Assembly: GCA_007922195.1 (NCBI GenBank)
Contig: ML681994.1
Coordinates: 54,118,543-54,182,542, forward strand
DNA from: Podocnemis expansa
Lineage: Eukaryota > Chordata > Testudines > Podocnemididae
Length of the DNA stretch: 64,000 nt
Direction: 5' to 3'
How positions within the stretch are numbered: position 1 is the stretch's first letter; every line of letters begins with the position of its first letter. A program made the position numbers and the translations under genes. This document shows, one piece after another, positions 10,560 to 22,339 of this stretch. The notes below the pieces were generated by a model. It worked only from the letters and a program-made list of their open reading frames with translations. It made no database searches and was not told the origin of the DNA.

Positions 10560-11043
10560 TCCTGGAGTTCTCCATCCTTTTTCTCTACCCCGTTTAACAC
10601 AGGCAGTCACCAGCTTATGGGTCTCGCAGTTCATCTCTTGTAAAATTGTTTGTAAGCTCTCTTTGCTTCCTGCCTTCACCTCCCAGTCTGGCTACTCAAT
10701 TGCTGCCTGGCCACTTGGGAGATAGATTATTTTCTGAAGTTGAAACAGTAGTTATGAGTTATCTTCCCACCAGGAGTTGTGCTGGACCCTATCCAGTAAC
10801 TGCTGTTGGTGTTGATCTGTAGGTCAGAAGAGCAAAGAATGAATCATTCTGCTGGAGGATTTTCTTGGCTGGCTGTATATTTCTGTCTCTCCATTTGCTT
10901 GTGGGTATGTGAGCCACTAATAATATGATCAAAAGTCATATTCAGAATGACAGAGTCTGCCGCAATGAATTGTGGTCCACTGTCCATCTTTAGTTGTTTT
11001 AGAATACCAAAAGTAGCAAACGTGCACTCCAGTTCCTCTATAT
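10560..11043 (-). pseudogene. Gypsy-type LTR retrotransposon integrase fragment
   Basis: The minus-strand frame at 10844-11043 reads like the end of a Gypsy integrase core, with FGI followed by DSGPQF, the second catalytic Asp region of the DDE domain. A downstream stretch with LLTYRSTP resembles the region after the catalytic domain. Stops interrupt it, and its N-terminal side is cut off by the hAT element at 11044. It is a dead fragment, probably of the same insertion as the zinc-knuckle and protease piece at 13.4-13.95 kb. Confidence 0.7.
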
Positions 11044-12370
11044 CAGTGGTTCTCAACCTTTCCAGACTACTGTATCCCTTTCAGGAGTCTGACTTGACTA
11101 ACATGGCTACCTCTTTGACTTGTCTTGTGCTCCCTAATTTTCACCCCAGAGAAAAGCTTCTTGCTTTCAGAAAAATCAGACAGAAGTGCCACAGAGCATT
11201 GCTACTGAAAAATTTTTCACTTTCATAATTCAACTATAAAATAAATCAGTTGGAATATAAACACTACTTAGATTTGTATGTATAGTTATAATGGGGTCAC
11301 ACTCTCATCACACAAATGCCCTCTGGTTGAGTGTATCTGTATTCTCTCTTTGTATGTTTATGGTGGCATTTTGGCAACTCCGTGCCTCTGCCTGAGACAC
11401 ACAATCTGAATGTGAAAGAAAAAGCAAAACCCTTCCAAGATGCAAGTCCAACAGAGGCCTCTCTCCCAGAGTCCTCTTAATGTCTCTTTATCTGTAGCCC
11501 GGTCTTTAGATGCACTCCTCAGTCAGTCCAGCAGGGCCTGTCACAATACCCTTTCTGCACTCTCTCAAATTGTTCCTGCTCTGGTATAGAACGGTGCCCC
11601 AGCACCCAGGGCTCTCTTCCTGGAGAGAATGTCTTCATCCTCCCTGGGCCTTTATGGCCCCAGCTCTAATGTTTGTCCACTAAAAGAGCTTAGTTCCCCT
11701 TCAGAGGTGCATCAAAGTCCAGGCCATTTTCCTAGTGGCTGATTGGGGACCTGGGCCTGCCCTCTACTCTGGGTTGTAGGCCACGAACCCTAATGATAGC
11801 AGCAATCCATCATGTCCAATTGCATTGCTGCTATGATTGATTACCTAAGCCACTTTTCCACAGTCCCAACAATTTCCTCACCTTTATCTCAGCACCTTGT
11901 TCTGGAGGAGACCCGGTAGCCAGCCTAGAGCTTCTCACTCCTACTGGTCTATGCCAGCACAGTTCTGTCTGAGGTCTTGTAGTCCCACCAGCCTGCCCAT
12001 CCATTCACTGGCTTCAGCAAGGAATTATTCTCATGCTGACCCTGCAGCTCTTTTATTACTAGCCTGCTGGGTTCTGATTGGTTGCTCCCTCCAACCTTTC
12101 TCTGATTGGCTATGTCCCACCCTGCTCTTTTCTCAAGATCTGGTAGCACTCTGATGCTACAGGGCCTGGTCCTCCCATTCACAATATACGGCAGTATAAA
12201 CAAGTCAATATTGAGTATGAAATTCTAGTTTGTACTGATTTTGGTGGTTCTGTTTATGTAGCCTGTTGTAAAACTATGCAAATGTTTAGATGAGTTAGTG
12301 TATCCCTGCCCCCCTGAAATACCTCTGCATACTCTGAGGAGTACACATACCTGCCAGTTAAGAACCACTG
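11044..12370. mobile_element. hAT element, CAGTGGTTCTCAACC ends, 1.3 kb
   Basis: The left end is CAGTGGTTCTCAACCTTTCC and the right end is AGTTAAGAACCACTG, an imperfect inverted pair. It is flanked by CTCTATAT / CTCCATTT (6 of 8). No transposase frame is visible, so it is non-autonomous. It interrupts Gypsy-derived sequence. Confidence 0.7.
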
Positions 12371-12883
12371 CTCCATTTTATGTCTTTCAAGTATGTTATT
12401 TTTGTATACTTGGAAAAAATGATCCAATACAATGATTTCTCATAAATCTACAGTGAATTTCTTCCAGCATTTGAGTGGTAAAGGCAGGGCTTTTTTTTGT
12501 CATGAGATTCGGGGTACCGAGCACCAGCATCTTTTTTTCACAGCAGTGTGGCCCCAGCAGCTGCTACTGCAGGTGGCCACAGATCCCTGGCCAATTAGTG
12601 GCTCCTTCCCCCCCCCCCTTTAAAAAAGCACTGAATAAAGGTGTTTGTTGGCTGTATAGTTCAGCATTGTCTCAAGTCTATTTTCACTGTATGACTTTTC
12701 AAAAGCTCAGGATCAAATACTCCGAGTTCTTCCACCTTTCTCACTAGACCCATCATGGCTACCATATTGCATCTAAAAAGGTTGGTGGGCTTTGATTACA
12801 TGTGCTTTGAGTACATGTTTTTGTTTTTCTAAATTGTTTTTTGTGGCAAACTGGCCCATTCAATTCAGAGTACCCCCAAGTAT
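12371..12883. other. non-coding stretch between insertions
   Basis: It probably holds decayed Gypsy pol sequence and unplaced repeat, but I cannot recognise a domain. There are short homopolymer runs (T near 12491 and 12533, C near 12610). Confidence 0.35.
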
Positions 12884-13400
12884 GGCAGGATTAACGCCAG
12901 GACTATAGGGACTGAAGCCCTGAGCCCTGGCCTAAAGGGGGACCCTGGGCTCCGCTCCTAAGGCCCCTCCCTGATCCAGCCACCTTTGCCCCACAACCCC
13001 CCTCAGCACTGGTGTTGGGGGGAGCAGGGCCCTGGGGCCAGAGTCTGGGTGGTCCACCCGCAGGGGTGGGGTGGGCCAGCGCCTGTTTGCTCCACTCGGG
13101 GGGTGGGGCTGGCTGACAAGCAGTGCAGCCAACTCAGCCTTCCAGGGCCCTTGGCCATGGGGGGCTGCACAGCACACCAGCCAGTCACACCTTGGAGACA
13201 GATGGAACAGAGTGAGGCCAGGACAGAAGCACCCTATGGTCCTGGGCCCCCCAGCAATGGCCCGCTTGCAGGCCACTGTGGTGGGGGCTCAGTCCCCAGG
13301 TGGGGAAGACCTGCAGTGGTGCAGGGGGTGGAGCAGCAGGAGGCACCAGTGGTGGGCAGTCCAAGAGTGGTTAATCCAGCCCCACCCTCAGGGCCAGTCA
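12884..13400. repeat. GC-rich non-autonomous repeat
   Basis: It starts with GGCAGGATTAACGCC and closes near GTGGTTAATCCAGCC at about 13382, an imperfect inverted pair. The GC-rich interior gives spurious open frames. The edge recurs in reverse at about 22680 (TTTAATCCTGCC). No target duplication was found. Confidence 0.5.
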
Positions 13401-13419
13401 GGGCTGTGTCACATGTTAT

Positions 13420-13960
13420 CAGCTCAGGTAAGGATTGAAGGTGATTGTAAACCCTTGCTGAGATCACTTTGACATCTTCTCCTGAGCCAATTTTAAAATC
13501 AGTAGGCTTTACATGAATATTCAGTTTCTTTCTCCAGATAAGCTTTCTGTGATCACACAAGATAAATCCCAGAACAAATCGCTCTTAACTGCATATAAGA
13601 TGAATCAACTCTGATTGCTTTTGTGGGGCAAACAGCTGCAAAATATCTGTATGTTGTGCATTTATTACACCTTGTTCCTTTGGCTGGACATAAATTATCT
13701 CTTGGGATATCAATTTTTCCACATATTGTACATTTTGGGTATAAGGGTTGGATGTTTGACTGGAATTTGTCCCTCTTATTCCAGGTGTGTGTTCTCTTTG
13801 CCTCAGGTGTCTTATGGCAATGACTTGTAGCCCTCAGGTAGCATCTGTTCACAGCTCCTAAGTTAGTTTTTTATTTTGAATTTGGCAAGTTACTCTCAGT
13901 TTTATTGTGTCAGCAGCTCAGACTGCTCTGCAATTTGAATAGCTGTGTGTAGGGTTAAGT
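13420..13960 (-). pseudogene. Gypsy-type gag zinc knuckle and protease fragment
   Basis: The minus-strand frame 13852-13553 has two Cys-rich clusters, CTICGK...CPAKG followed by CNKC...VCPTK, a typical Gypsy gag nucleocapsid layout. The next frame (13560 downward) resembles the aspartic protease, but the catalytic DTGADV motif reads GSGEDV, so the catalytic Asp is gone. The frame then runs into the GC-rich repeat at 13.4 kb. The element is defective. Confidence 0.75.
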
Positions 13961-14289
13961 CTGTTTCTAACTGAAGCTGCACTAAAAAATTTTTATCTGT
14001 TAACTCAACCAACCTGTCTAATATTTTGATGTTTTGCGCTTATAGAATCACAGTTTTAAGTCAATACATGCAGAGCTCTTATTAAAAAAAAAAAATTCAA
14101 CATTTTTCCCTGGTTCATGAATTTTCTGGTGAAAAACAAGCTCTTTCATATTCCACATTTCACAAAATATGAATCAAACATAACAGGAACCCTCTCATAG
14201 TTATCTTTATGACCATGTTTGGTAAAGACAAAACATTTAAAGATAGGCTCAGCCTGCTGTCCATAACATAAATTAAAGTGAATATCCCT

Positions 14290-14475
14290 ATATCTTCAAA
14301 AACAACAAGAGTCCTTTGGCACCTTATAGACTAACAGATTTTTGCGGGCATAAGCTTTCTTGGGCTCCAACCCACTTCGTCAGATGCAAGACAAAATGGG
14401 TTGGAGCCCACAAAAGCTTTTGCCTGAAGAAATCTGTTAGTCTAAGGTGCCACAGGACTCTCATTGTTTTTGCTG
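14290..14475. mobile_element. Penelope-like foldback pair (short)
   Basis: The left arm AAAACAACAAGAGTCCTTTGG...GACTAACAGA mirrors the right arm TCTGTTAGTCTAAGGTGCC...GGACTCTCATTGTTTTT. The minus-strand hammerhead in the left arm looks intact. The plus-strand one on the right keeps stem II (ATGGGTTGGAGCCCA) but has lost the CUGANGA box. Confidence 0.85.
14348..14387 (-). ncRNA. hammerhead ribozyme core, apparently intact
   Basis: Read on the minus strand: GCAT, CTGACGA, stem II GTGGGTTGGAGCCCA, AGAAA, GCTT, ATGC. Every invariant core base is present and stem I (GCAT/ATGC) pairs. As at 9708, stem III is minimal in a monomer and 4 bp (AGCU/AGCU) in a dimer. Cleavage is predicted after the T that precedes ATGC. 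Confidence 0.75.
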
Positions 14476-14768
14476 TACACAAGCTGACACTGCTACCTGT
14501 ATGGATACATACATCTTCAGTTTCCTTATGAAGCTTTGTAGCGATCCAAAATCTTGCAAAATAGTCTTACAGTCTGTGTAGTGTAAAGGTTTGTCAAAGC
14601 TGGAGTTATTTGGGGGCATTGAAGAAAGGCATGTTATAAGATCCTGCTACCTTTGCTGCTTCCACCACCCACTCCCCTCTTTTATCAGCAACATTGCTGT
14701 TCCTTCTCTTTCTGTTCTCCTCTGGCACTAGTTCATTCCTAACACTTTGTCATGTATGCCTTGTACAC

Positions 14769-15239
14769 CCGAGATGGGCAAACTTTTTGGCTTGAGGACT
14801 ACATTGGCTGTATAGCAGGCCACATGCAGTGGCAAAGAGAAGGGGCTTATAAAATGAGTAAATAATAAATAGAATAAATAAAATATTAAATGATAAATAA
14901 TAAATAAAAATCATGGGTAAATAAAATTCTCACACTGCTGGGCCTGGGAAATAGTGGCCACTGGACTCTGGCCAGGGCACCACTGGACCTGCAGGAGGAA
15001 GGGATGGAGCTGGGAGGGAGAGCGACCATTGCATTCCGGCCAGGATGCCACTTGGCCCAGGGGAAGTGGCTGCCATACTCCAGCCTGGGCACTACTGACC
15101 CCATATGGTGGAGAGGGATGGGGCTGGGAGGGGGGACCAGCAGCTGCACTAAGGGCCACCAGCCAAATCCAACTGACAGGTCAGATGAAAGGCTCAGGTG
15201 GGCCATATGTGGCCTGCAAGTCATAGTTTGCCCGCCTCA
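14769..15239. mobile_element. hAT non-autonomous element, 471 bp
   Basis: The left end is CCGAGATGGGCAAACTTTTTGG and the right end is CATAGTTTGCCCGCCTCAG, an imperfect inverted pair. The flanks are TTGTACAC / TTGTAAAT (6 of 8). The middle is GC-rich and non-coding. Confidence 0.75.
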
Positions 15240-15249
15240 GTTGTAAATG

Positions 15250-15690
15250 GTAGACTGCAGGACTTACTAGCAGGTCAGGCTCAGAGGCGAATTAAGAAGA
15301 CTCTTCCACCTGTGGCCCTGGCCCCCCCACTCACAGCTCCCCTGCAGGGGCTCTGGCTGATCTGCCTCTGGGGCTGGTGGGGCCAAATGGCATGCAGTGT
15401 GGCTTTCAGTACAGCCCTCCAGGACTAAGGGCCCTGGAAGGCCACACCAGAGATTAGGCAGCACACCAGACATCCCACCCCTGGAGTGACCAATCATACC
15501 AGCCAGCCCCACCCCAGGGGTGGGGCGGGAGCATGGAGTCTGGCCTCTGGCCCAGGGCAACCCTGCCCTCACCCCCCAGCACCAGCAGGGCAGAGGGCCC
15601 CCACAATGAGCCCCATAGGCCTATGTGGTAGTCTGCCCTGGTCAGGCTTCTGTACCAAATATGAACTGGCTACAGAGGTTCCTTCCCTCA
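15250..15690. repeat. GC-rich non-coding repeat
   Basis: GC-rich, low-CpG sequence of the kind found inside the neighbouring hAT elements. Spurious open frames lie on both strands. Boundaries are not resolved. Confidence 0.4.
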
Positions 15691-15731
15691 GAGATACACA
15701 TCCTATGTGTTCATTGTAAGATGCTTTAATG

Positions 15732-15921
15732 CAGTGGTTCCCATCATTTTCTCTACTGTGGCACACCTTGCTACCTTTAATTAATTAGAGGCACCACCAT
15801 ATAGTTTCCAAATGAACTAATGAATATTCATGAGCCAATCTAGAGCTTTTTCAAGTAGTTTTTCAAAAAATTTTGTGGCACACTTGCTCAGACCTGATGG
15901 CACACCGGTTGGGAAACACTG
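15732..15921. mobile_element. hAT MITE, CAGTGGTTCCCA family, copy 3, perfect 8-bp TSD
   Basis: It begins CAGTGGTTCCCATC and ends GGTTGGGAAACACTG. The flanks are identical, CTTTAATG at 15724-15731 and 15922-15929. The interior matches the copies at 8002 and 45502. Confidence 0.95.
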
Positions 15922-15929
15922 CTTTAATG

Positions 15930-17892
15930 TTTCACAAGGCATGGTGGAGGTTTGCTTAAAGGAGCCACCTTACAGAGAGCATCACCTAGTGGTTGAACTG
16001 CGTAATACAATTTAGCATTCCTTTACAGTGCCTATAGCGAGGCTGCAGCATGCAGGTAGGATACATACATGCCCAAAAGAAAATATATAGGTGCCTGAAG
16101 TGCTAGGCAGCAGCCAAGTGGGAGTTTTGTGGATTGCAGTGGTGCATAAAAATAGGACTTACAAACCTGGGTACCTTCATGGATCACCACTTGCCACCAC
16201 AGAGGCAAAAAGAGGGCACAGTCCTTGTTTTCCTCCAGACATAAGGACCACAAGCAATCACATGCCCTAGGGCCTGTGAAGTGATCAGAGGAAAGTGACA
16301 ATACCTGCCCGTGCCCGTCTGACGCTGAGTTTGTATAAAATGTTCTCCCATTTTCAGTGAGACTAGTCACAAGGTCTCTTGAGTTTGGTGAAAAGAAGAG
16401 TTGCACTGGGTATAAAAGATATGTGCTTAATTGTGTACACTCTGAATAGTCCCATTGATTTCTGTTTACAGTGCATATAGTTAAGTACATGTATGAGTCT
16501 TTGCAAGATTGGGGTCTAAAGTTATTCATCTGAGAGCACTGCTAATTTGAACACCGTTACAGTCGAAGTGGTAGCCAAGAAAAAGTCAACTTTGTTGGAA
16601 AGGAAAAATCATTAAATTGATCTTAAGTGCCGGTGAGATGCAAAGGGATATTACAGGCCAGGAGCTGGCCTGATATCTTGAGTGAAACTGGAAAAAAAAT
16701 AAATATAGCATTATTGGTATGAGCCTTGGTCTATTTAACCAAGAGAAAGGGATATCTTTCTTTCCCTGTATTTGCATAATTCTAACAAATGTATTACTGT
16801 ACACATCTATTAAGACCAGGTACATTTTTTTGGTGAGGAGATTAATTTTCATGTTCTTAATTTTTCTATTGTAAAATCTGCTCTCGAGGTAAATGTGATA
16901 AAGAAAACAGTTTATTAAAAAAAAAAAAAAAACACACAGCAGCCCAACAACAAGGTTTAGAACTTCCCAAAAGAATATTAGAATTGGGGAGTATGGAAAA
17001 AAGTGGCTAGGAGAGGCTTGTATCTATTGGCTAAAAAGGCAAAACATTGTTTTTAATTAGTGTTGCAGTTTTCATCTCAAGCAACTTCTAATTTTAATGC
17101 GATTTCAAATACAATGCAATATTGATTTGCACATTATTTAAAGATTCCAATTAAGATCTGAAGATTCAAACTACAATAAAGCTTGTCTTTTATACTACGC
17201 TGAAGAGATATTTTCAATTAAATATAACAAGTTTATTTCTGTGGTTTCTAATCTTCTAAATAAATCTGCTCCTCTTTAAAACTTTGCAGTTGTTTTCAAA
17301 ACAGGCATTTAGTATTACTGCATTTATTAGAGCAGTGCTTGGTAGCACAGTGATAAGTGAGTGTGCTGTCAGTGCTTCTGTTATGAACTGTTTCCCAGCA
17401 TGTGTGACTCAGCCGTTAAAAGCACTTCCTGGCTGGAATTTGGGACAGAAGATCTCTCTATCCCTACTGTAGGAGATGCCTCTTACATAATTTCACTATG
17501 TTTGTCTCCAAACACCACTTGGACACTATAAAAAAATACTACTTTTAAAAGCATGTTTTTCAGTTTATAGCAAACATTTCAGAAGCCTGAAGACACACAG
17601 GTTTACAAAGAGTGAGTTGTACTTAGTGTGCTGGTTGAACAATTTAAGGTCAGCTCCCTAATCGCAGGTGTGCTTCATAGAAGGAGTCTGTACATATCAT
17701 GGTTCAAGAAGTTTTTGTTTTCCACAGTCGAACAAAGCCCTCAAGCAGCCACCTAGCATCTGTCCCTGTAATTCTTAATTAGGAAGTAGCTCCCGGTAAA
17801 GTCATTACGATTGCTATCTGAATAAAGAATACAAGATTGGGCCCTTTTCTTAAACCACTGATCCAGTGCATCACTGAACATTGTAATCATTA
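15930..17892. other. non-coding tract, no gene seen
   Basis: Mostly unique AT-rich sequence with a short poly(A) near 16917. The longest open frame (165 codons, minus, 16032-16529) shows no domain I recognise and sits next to repeats. I do not call it a gene. Confidence 0.45.
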
Positions 17893-17900
17893 GTTTAGTG

Positions 17901-18565
17901 TAGGGGTCAGCAACCTTTGCCGACCCCTGTGCTGGCCCCTCCTCCTCGACTGTCAGCCAGTATCAGTGGCTCCCTCCACAGAAATAAAAGCGGCAGCTGC
18001 CTGGAAATTTGGTGACAGCCATGACTGGAGGTTGTGGAGCAGGGCACTTCCCTGGCATGTTGCTGAAAGGGATTTATAGAAAAAAGTCACTAAAACAAGA
18101 GGCACTGGGAAATATCTTCAGTTTTATCAATTTTCCCTTCATTAAATGAGTCTACATCTCAATTTTTTTCTGAAAGGGACCACTCACAGAAAGAAGCTGC
18201 CTGCAGTGACTCCTCTTGTCAGCATGCCTGGGGACAGGGGTCCCTAGGAATGCCATTGAAAGAAGCTGCCTGGAGCAGCTCCTCTTGGGGGGGGGGTCCC
18301 CAGGAATTCTGAGGAAAGAAACTACCCAGAATGACTCCTTGGTGGCTGCACACCATGGAGAGAGGCTGTTCCAGGCATCTTCTTTCTGCACCATGCCTGA
18401 AACATGGGCATGGTGAGGACCCTTTGCACCCCAGCTGCCCCTGAAAGAAGCTGCCTAGAGTGGCTTTCAGTGGTAGGAGCCACAATTTCTACGCCATTGT
18501 AAGGAGGGCCATGTGCTGCTCTAAATGGGCTCTCTTGCCACTGTCAGCACACATGCCTGCCCCTG
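17901..18565. mobile_element. hAT non-autonomous element with internal minisatellite
   Basis: The left end TAGGGGTCAGCAACC (expected CAGGGGTC) and right end GCCTGCCCCTG are flanked by GTTTAGTG / GTTTAGTT (7 of 8). From about 18185 to 18470 a diverged unit built on GAAAGAAGCTGCCTG recurs at least four times. Confidence 0.8.
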
Positions 18566-18573
18566 GTTTAGTT

Positions 18574-20163
18574 GCCACTAGGTATGTAAAAAGTTCTAAA
18601 TCAACATCAATCAATATAAAATTAATATATTTCTTGCATCTTGACAGGTTTTCATTCACACAGTAAAACTTGTCTTACATGACAAGTGATATTTGCTTTT
18701 CATGGATGTGGCTTTCTGAGAAAGATGGAAAAGAACTGTACTCACTTGCCTGCACTGAATTTGTGCCTTATACAGATTTAAATGCGAGCAATGGAATTGT
18801 TGAAAAGATCAACCTTCTGCATACAAATGAGAGTGCAATGTTTGTCTGCAGTATCTTTAAGGTGCTGGGCACATTGATATTTCATCTGTAAGAAAAGAAC
18901 ACACAATGACGAGAAAACAACTGAAAATGTAAATAAAATTAATGCTCATGAGATCAGAGAAAACCAAATTAGTGTTACACTATTCTGAGCCTGCTGAGAT
19001 AGTCATGCTCTGCTTTTTTCAATCTTTCAGACTCACTGATGGTGAAAGCCTGAAAACATCATTACAAATTAAGCTTTTCCAAAGGCCTCCAAGACCATAT
19101 TCAAGCCCAGATGGCCTCTCAATGAATGTTATACTTAAACACATTCAACAATTTTCACACACACACCCACCCCCAACAGGGGCTGCCACATGCATGCCTC
19201 CTCTTGTAACTCCTTATTGGCTATTTTCCACTGGCAGCATCAATGTGCTGACCATAGAAAAGTACATGCACATCTGTTACCAACCAGCCTGTGGTAACTG
19301 AGTAGGATGCAAATCTAATTAAATACAAAAAGTTACAATATGTTGCAATAACATGCAGGGGCTGAATTAAACTGATCAAAACAAGGAAATTCCAAGTTAA
19401 AGTTTCGATTCTGTCCTTAATTCACCCTGTTGTATTTTGGAACTGCAGGGTCTCAGAACTGTGCGTAACACACACACAAATGAGGGGATTCATGCCCACG
19501 TGCACAATCATACAAACATTTCTGAAGCTACACACTACATACAAACCATTGCATTAAAAGAATGTTATTAAGGTTGTGAAGTCAAGTTCTCAAAAGCTAG
19601 GAAATGTCAGAATTTAGGTTTCACATACAACTAACCCCCTCCTGTGCCCTGTCTTCTTCATGCATATGCAGTATAATATAGCCTTTAATTACCTGATCAC
19701 ATACTATCTTTCCATGGCCAAATTCAGTGCACAGAATAGATGGTTCTCCCTGTCAACTCAAAGCAGTAGTGAATTTGGGTTACTCTAAGCCAGCATTGTA
19801 ACTGTAGTAATGTAATTATCACTCCAGAAATTTATACACATCTTTTAGAAAAGGCTACTCTATGGGTTTAGGATAGAACTAAAGAAAAAGAAATAACTGC
19901 TTTTCCCTCACCAATGACCCCCATTTCAGATAATTCAGTTCTTAGCCCAGACCACATACCAGAGTTTTAAAAACTGGGAGAGCTATGGAATACAAATTAA
20001 TAGTGAGCTAATGAGTAAAGAAACTTTTGAAACTTATTTAGAGATCATAACTAACCTTAAGTGGTCCAATCTCCCCTGATACTAGCGCAGAACCTGTTAT
20101 GAAATCCAGAGTTACAAACTGATTGGTCAGTCCCCCACCTCAGAAACATGCAATCGGGCAGTG
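18574..20163. other. non-coding tract, no gene seen
   Basis: AT-rich and apparently unique. There is a short CA repeat near 19157. No exon or element is recognised. Confidence 0.45.
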
Positions 20164-20171
20164 GCAGCAGC

Positions 20172-20742
20172 CAGGGCTGGCCCAAGGTTTTTTGGCACTC
20201 TAGGTGAACTGTGATTTTGCCCCACTCCCCCCAGGGCGGTGGCCCGGGTCGGGCCACAGGCCAATCAAGGGGCGTGGGCTGAGTGTCACCCAAGGGCTAT
20301 GCTGGCTGAGCAGCACACTACACAGCAGACTGGACTGGCCCAGGCTGCACAGGGTGGGTGGTGGGCCATGCAGCAGGCCGGCCGAGGGCTGTGGGCTGAG
20401 TGGCGGACCGCGCTGGGTGAGCGATGGGCAGCTAATCTGCAGGCTGGCCAAAGGCCCCCTACCCACCCTCTCTGCCTCTCCTCCTACACCCCCTCCAAGC
20501 CTGTCCCCCGTCTCCCAAGTGCCCCCCTCCCCCGCACTTACTTTTGCTGAAGCAGAGAGTGGAGCCAGCCAAAACAGCCGGTTTCCTGGATTTCCTGCCT
20601 TGCTCCACTCTAGGTTAGGTGCCTGTGTGCAGCAGGGCAGGAAATTTGTAATAGCCTTGCTGGCCGAGCCTTGCAGCCCCTGGCACCGATTTTGGTGTCC
20701 TAGATGACCGCCTAGGTCGTCTCTATGGGAGGACTGGCCCTG
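20172..20742. mobile_element. hAT non-autonomous element, perfect 8-bp TSD
   Basis: Ends CAGGGCTGGCCC and GGACTGGCCCTG. The flanks GCAGCAGC at 20164-20171 and 20743-20750 are identical, although that motif lies in a CAG-rich context. The GC-rich interior produces false open frames on both strands. Confidence 0.85.
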
Positions 20743-20750
20743 GCAGCAGC

Positions 20751-21870
20751 AGCAGTGAAGAAAAAAGAAAAAGAGTAAATGCAGTACAGAAGTGTCAAAT
20801 GTAAACTAACAACAAAATAATTGCCTAGGCTTTCATAACTGTGGTTCTACTGTACTATCAAGTTAGGCATTAAATTGCTCAAATTTCTAGAAAAGTTGCT
20901 TTATAGAGAAAGCTAACTTCAAAAGAATCAGTAGCATCTCTTCAGATAGCTAACTTACATCAACCTTTGCAGACAACTTCCCTAATCAAAAAGGTCCATA
21001 TATGGCATTCTGGGAAAGTTTGGATATAAACAAATGACCCCAGATGAATGAGGGTTGATATAGAACAAAAGGACTAACAAGCTCTGTCTGTAACACCATA
21101 AAAGATAAATTCTTTAAGATACTATTTCAATGGTACCTCATATCTGTCAGAATTAAAAAATACATAGTGATTTAATGGAGATAAATATTGGAGAAACTGT
21201 GGGGAGAGAAGAGATTTTATGCATATAGGGTGGACACCTTCAGTCATTAGAGAATCCTGGGGACACAATTCATAAGCTTTTATCACAAGTTATTGGATTT
21301 TTATTACAAAATGATCCTTTGGTAATCCCCCTGGGACTCCCTAGAAGTGGTCATACAAAAGGAAAAGAAAGAATGAATCAATCATCTGCTACTGGCCACT
21401 AGGCTACTGATAGCCTCTTGAAGAAAGAAAAATAGTCAGATTCTAGAAGACTAGTTCAAAAAATACAGGAAGTTGTTATGGAAAAATTAATACATGAATG
21501 CAGTACAATAGACAGAGGACAAATAAATACTTAGATATTTGGGTACTGTGTACTCATCTGCCCAATCTTTCTGAATATAGACTTGCCTGTTTAATTAAAT
21601 AAAGGATCTGATTTTTATATTACTGCATACTATGTCACTAACCAAAAGCTCACTGCAATAATGATTGTTGTTTTGTCTCTGATATTTGCATACCAAGGAT
21701 TTGTAAGCCTATTAAAAATGGATGGTTCTCAGAGAATGAAGCTCCTGTGTAGTATTTTTATCCTCAACGTGCAGCTAATGTCTTCTACCTTATTTAGCAT
21801 ATACCATGCAATGAATACGTAATAGTTCATGTTCTCAGGATCTTTTCTAGGGCACTCATCATTATAATGT
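20751..21870. other. non-coding tract, no gene seen
   Basis: AT-rich unique-looking sequence without a recognisable exon or repeat. Confidence 0.45.
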
Positions 21871-21879
21871 CTGAATGAT

Positions 21880-22035
21880 TCACAAAACATTAATGTATTT
21901 AACTCCATATTCCTGCTGCCAGGTAAGAGTATTTTCGTCATTTTACAGATGGGAAGAAACAGACAAAAATATCACTGAAGGAACACCATCAGCTGACTTC
22001 TAAGCCTGTATTCACACTTCAGCACCACTGAAAAA
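21880..22035 (+). repeat. MIR SINE relic
   Basis: It contains the MIR core hallmark ATTTTACAGATGGGAAGAAACAGAC, followed by a decayed 3' half ending near a 'CAGCACC' motif. Strongly diverged. Confidence 0.5.
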
Positions 22036-22339
22036 AAAAGTTATGGTTTTACCATGACATATCTAACCCATATTAACTATCCCGCTGTAACACAGTGGAA
22101 AGAAGAGACTTGTGTTTATCACAAGATCAACTGCAGGTGAAAGGATATAATGCTAACCCCAGTAAGGTAGCTCACAACAAATACTATGTTTCATTAGGAT
22201 TTTACAACAGGATAATTATTGAAAGTTTGTATTCTCACCTAAACCCCCCCACACACACACCTTTGTGTCAGTGAAAACAGCCTTGTTGGCAGAGGTGTGG
22301 AACACCCACAGCACCACTTAATTTACTTGCTGTTATGCG

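Noticed and set aside
16032..16529. 165-codon minus-strand frame
   Set aside because: No domain, no splice context, and partly next to a MITE. It looks like chance in non-coding sequence.
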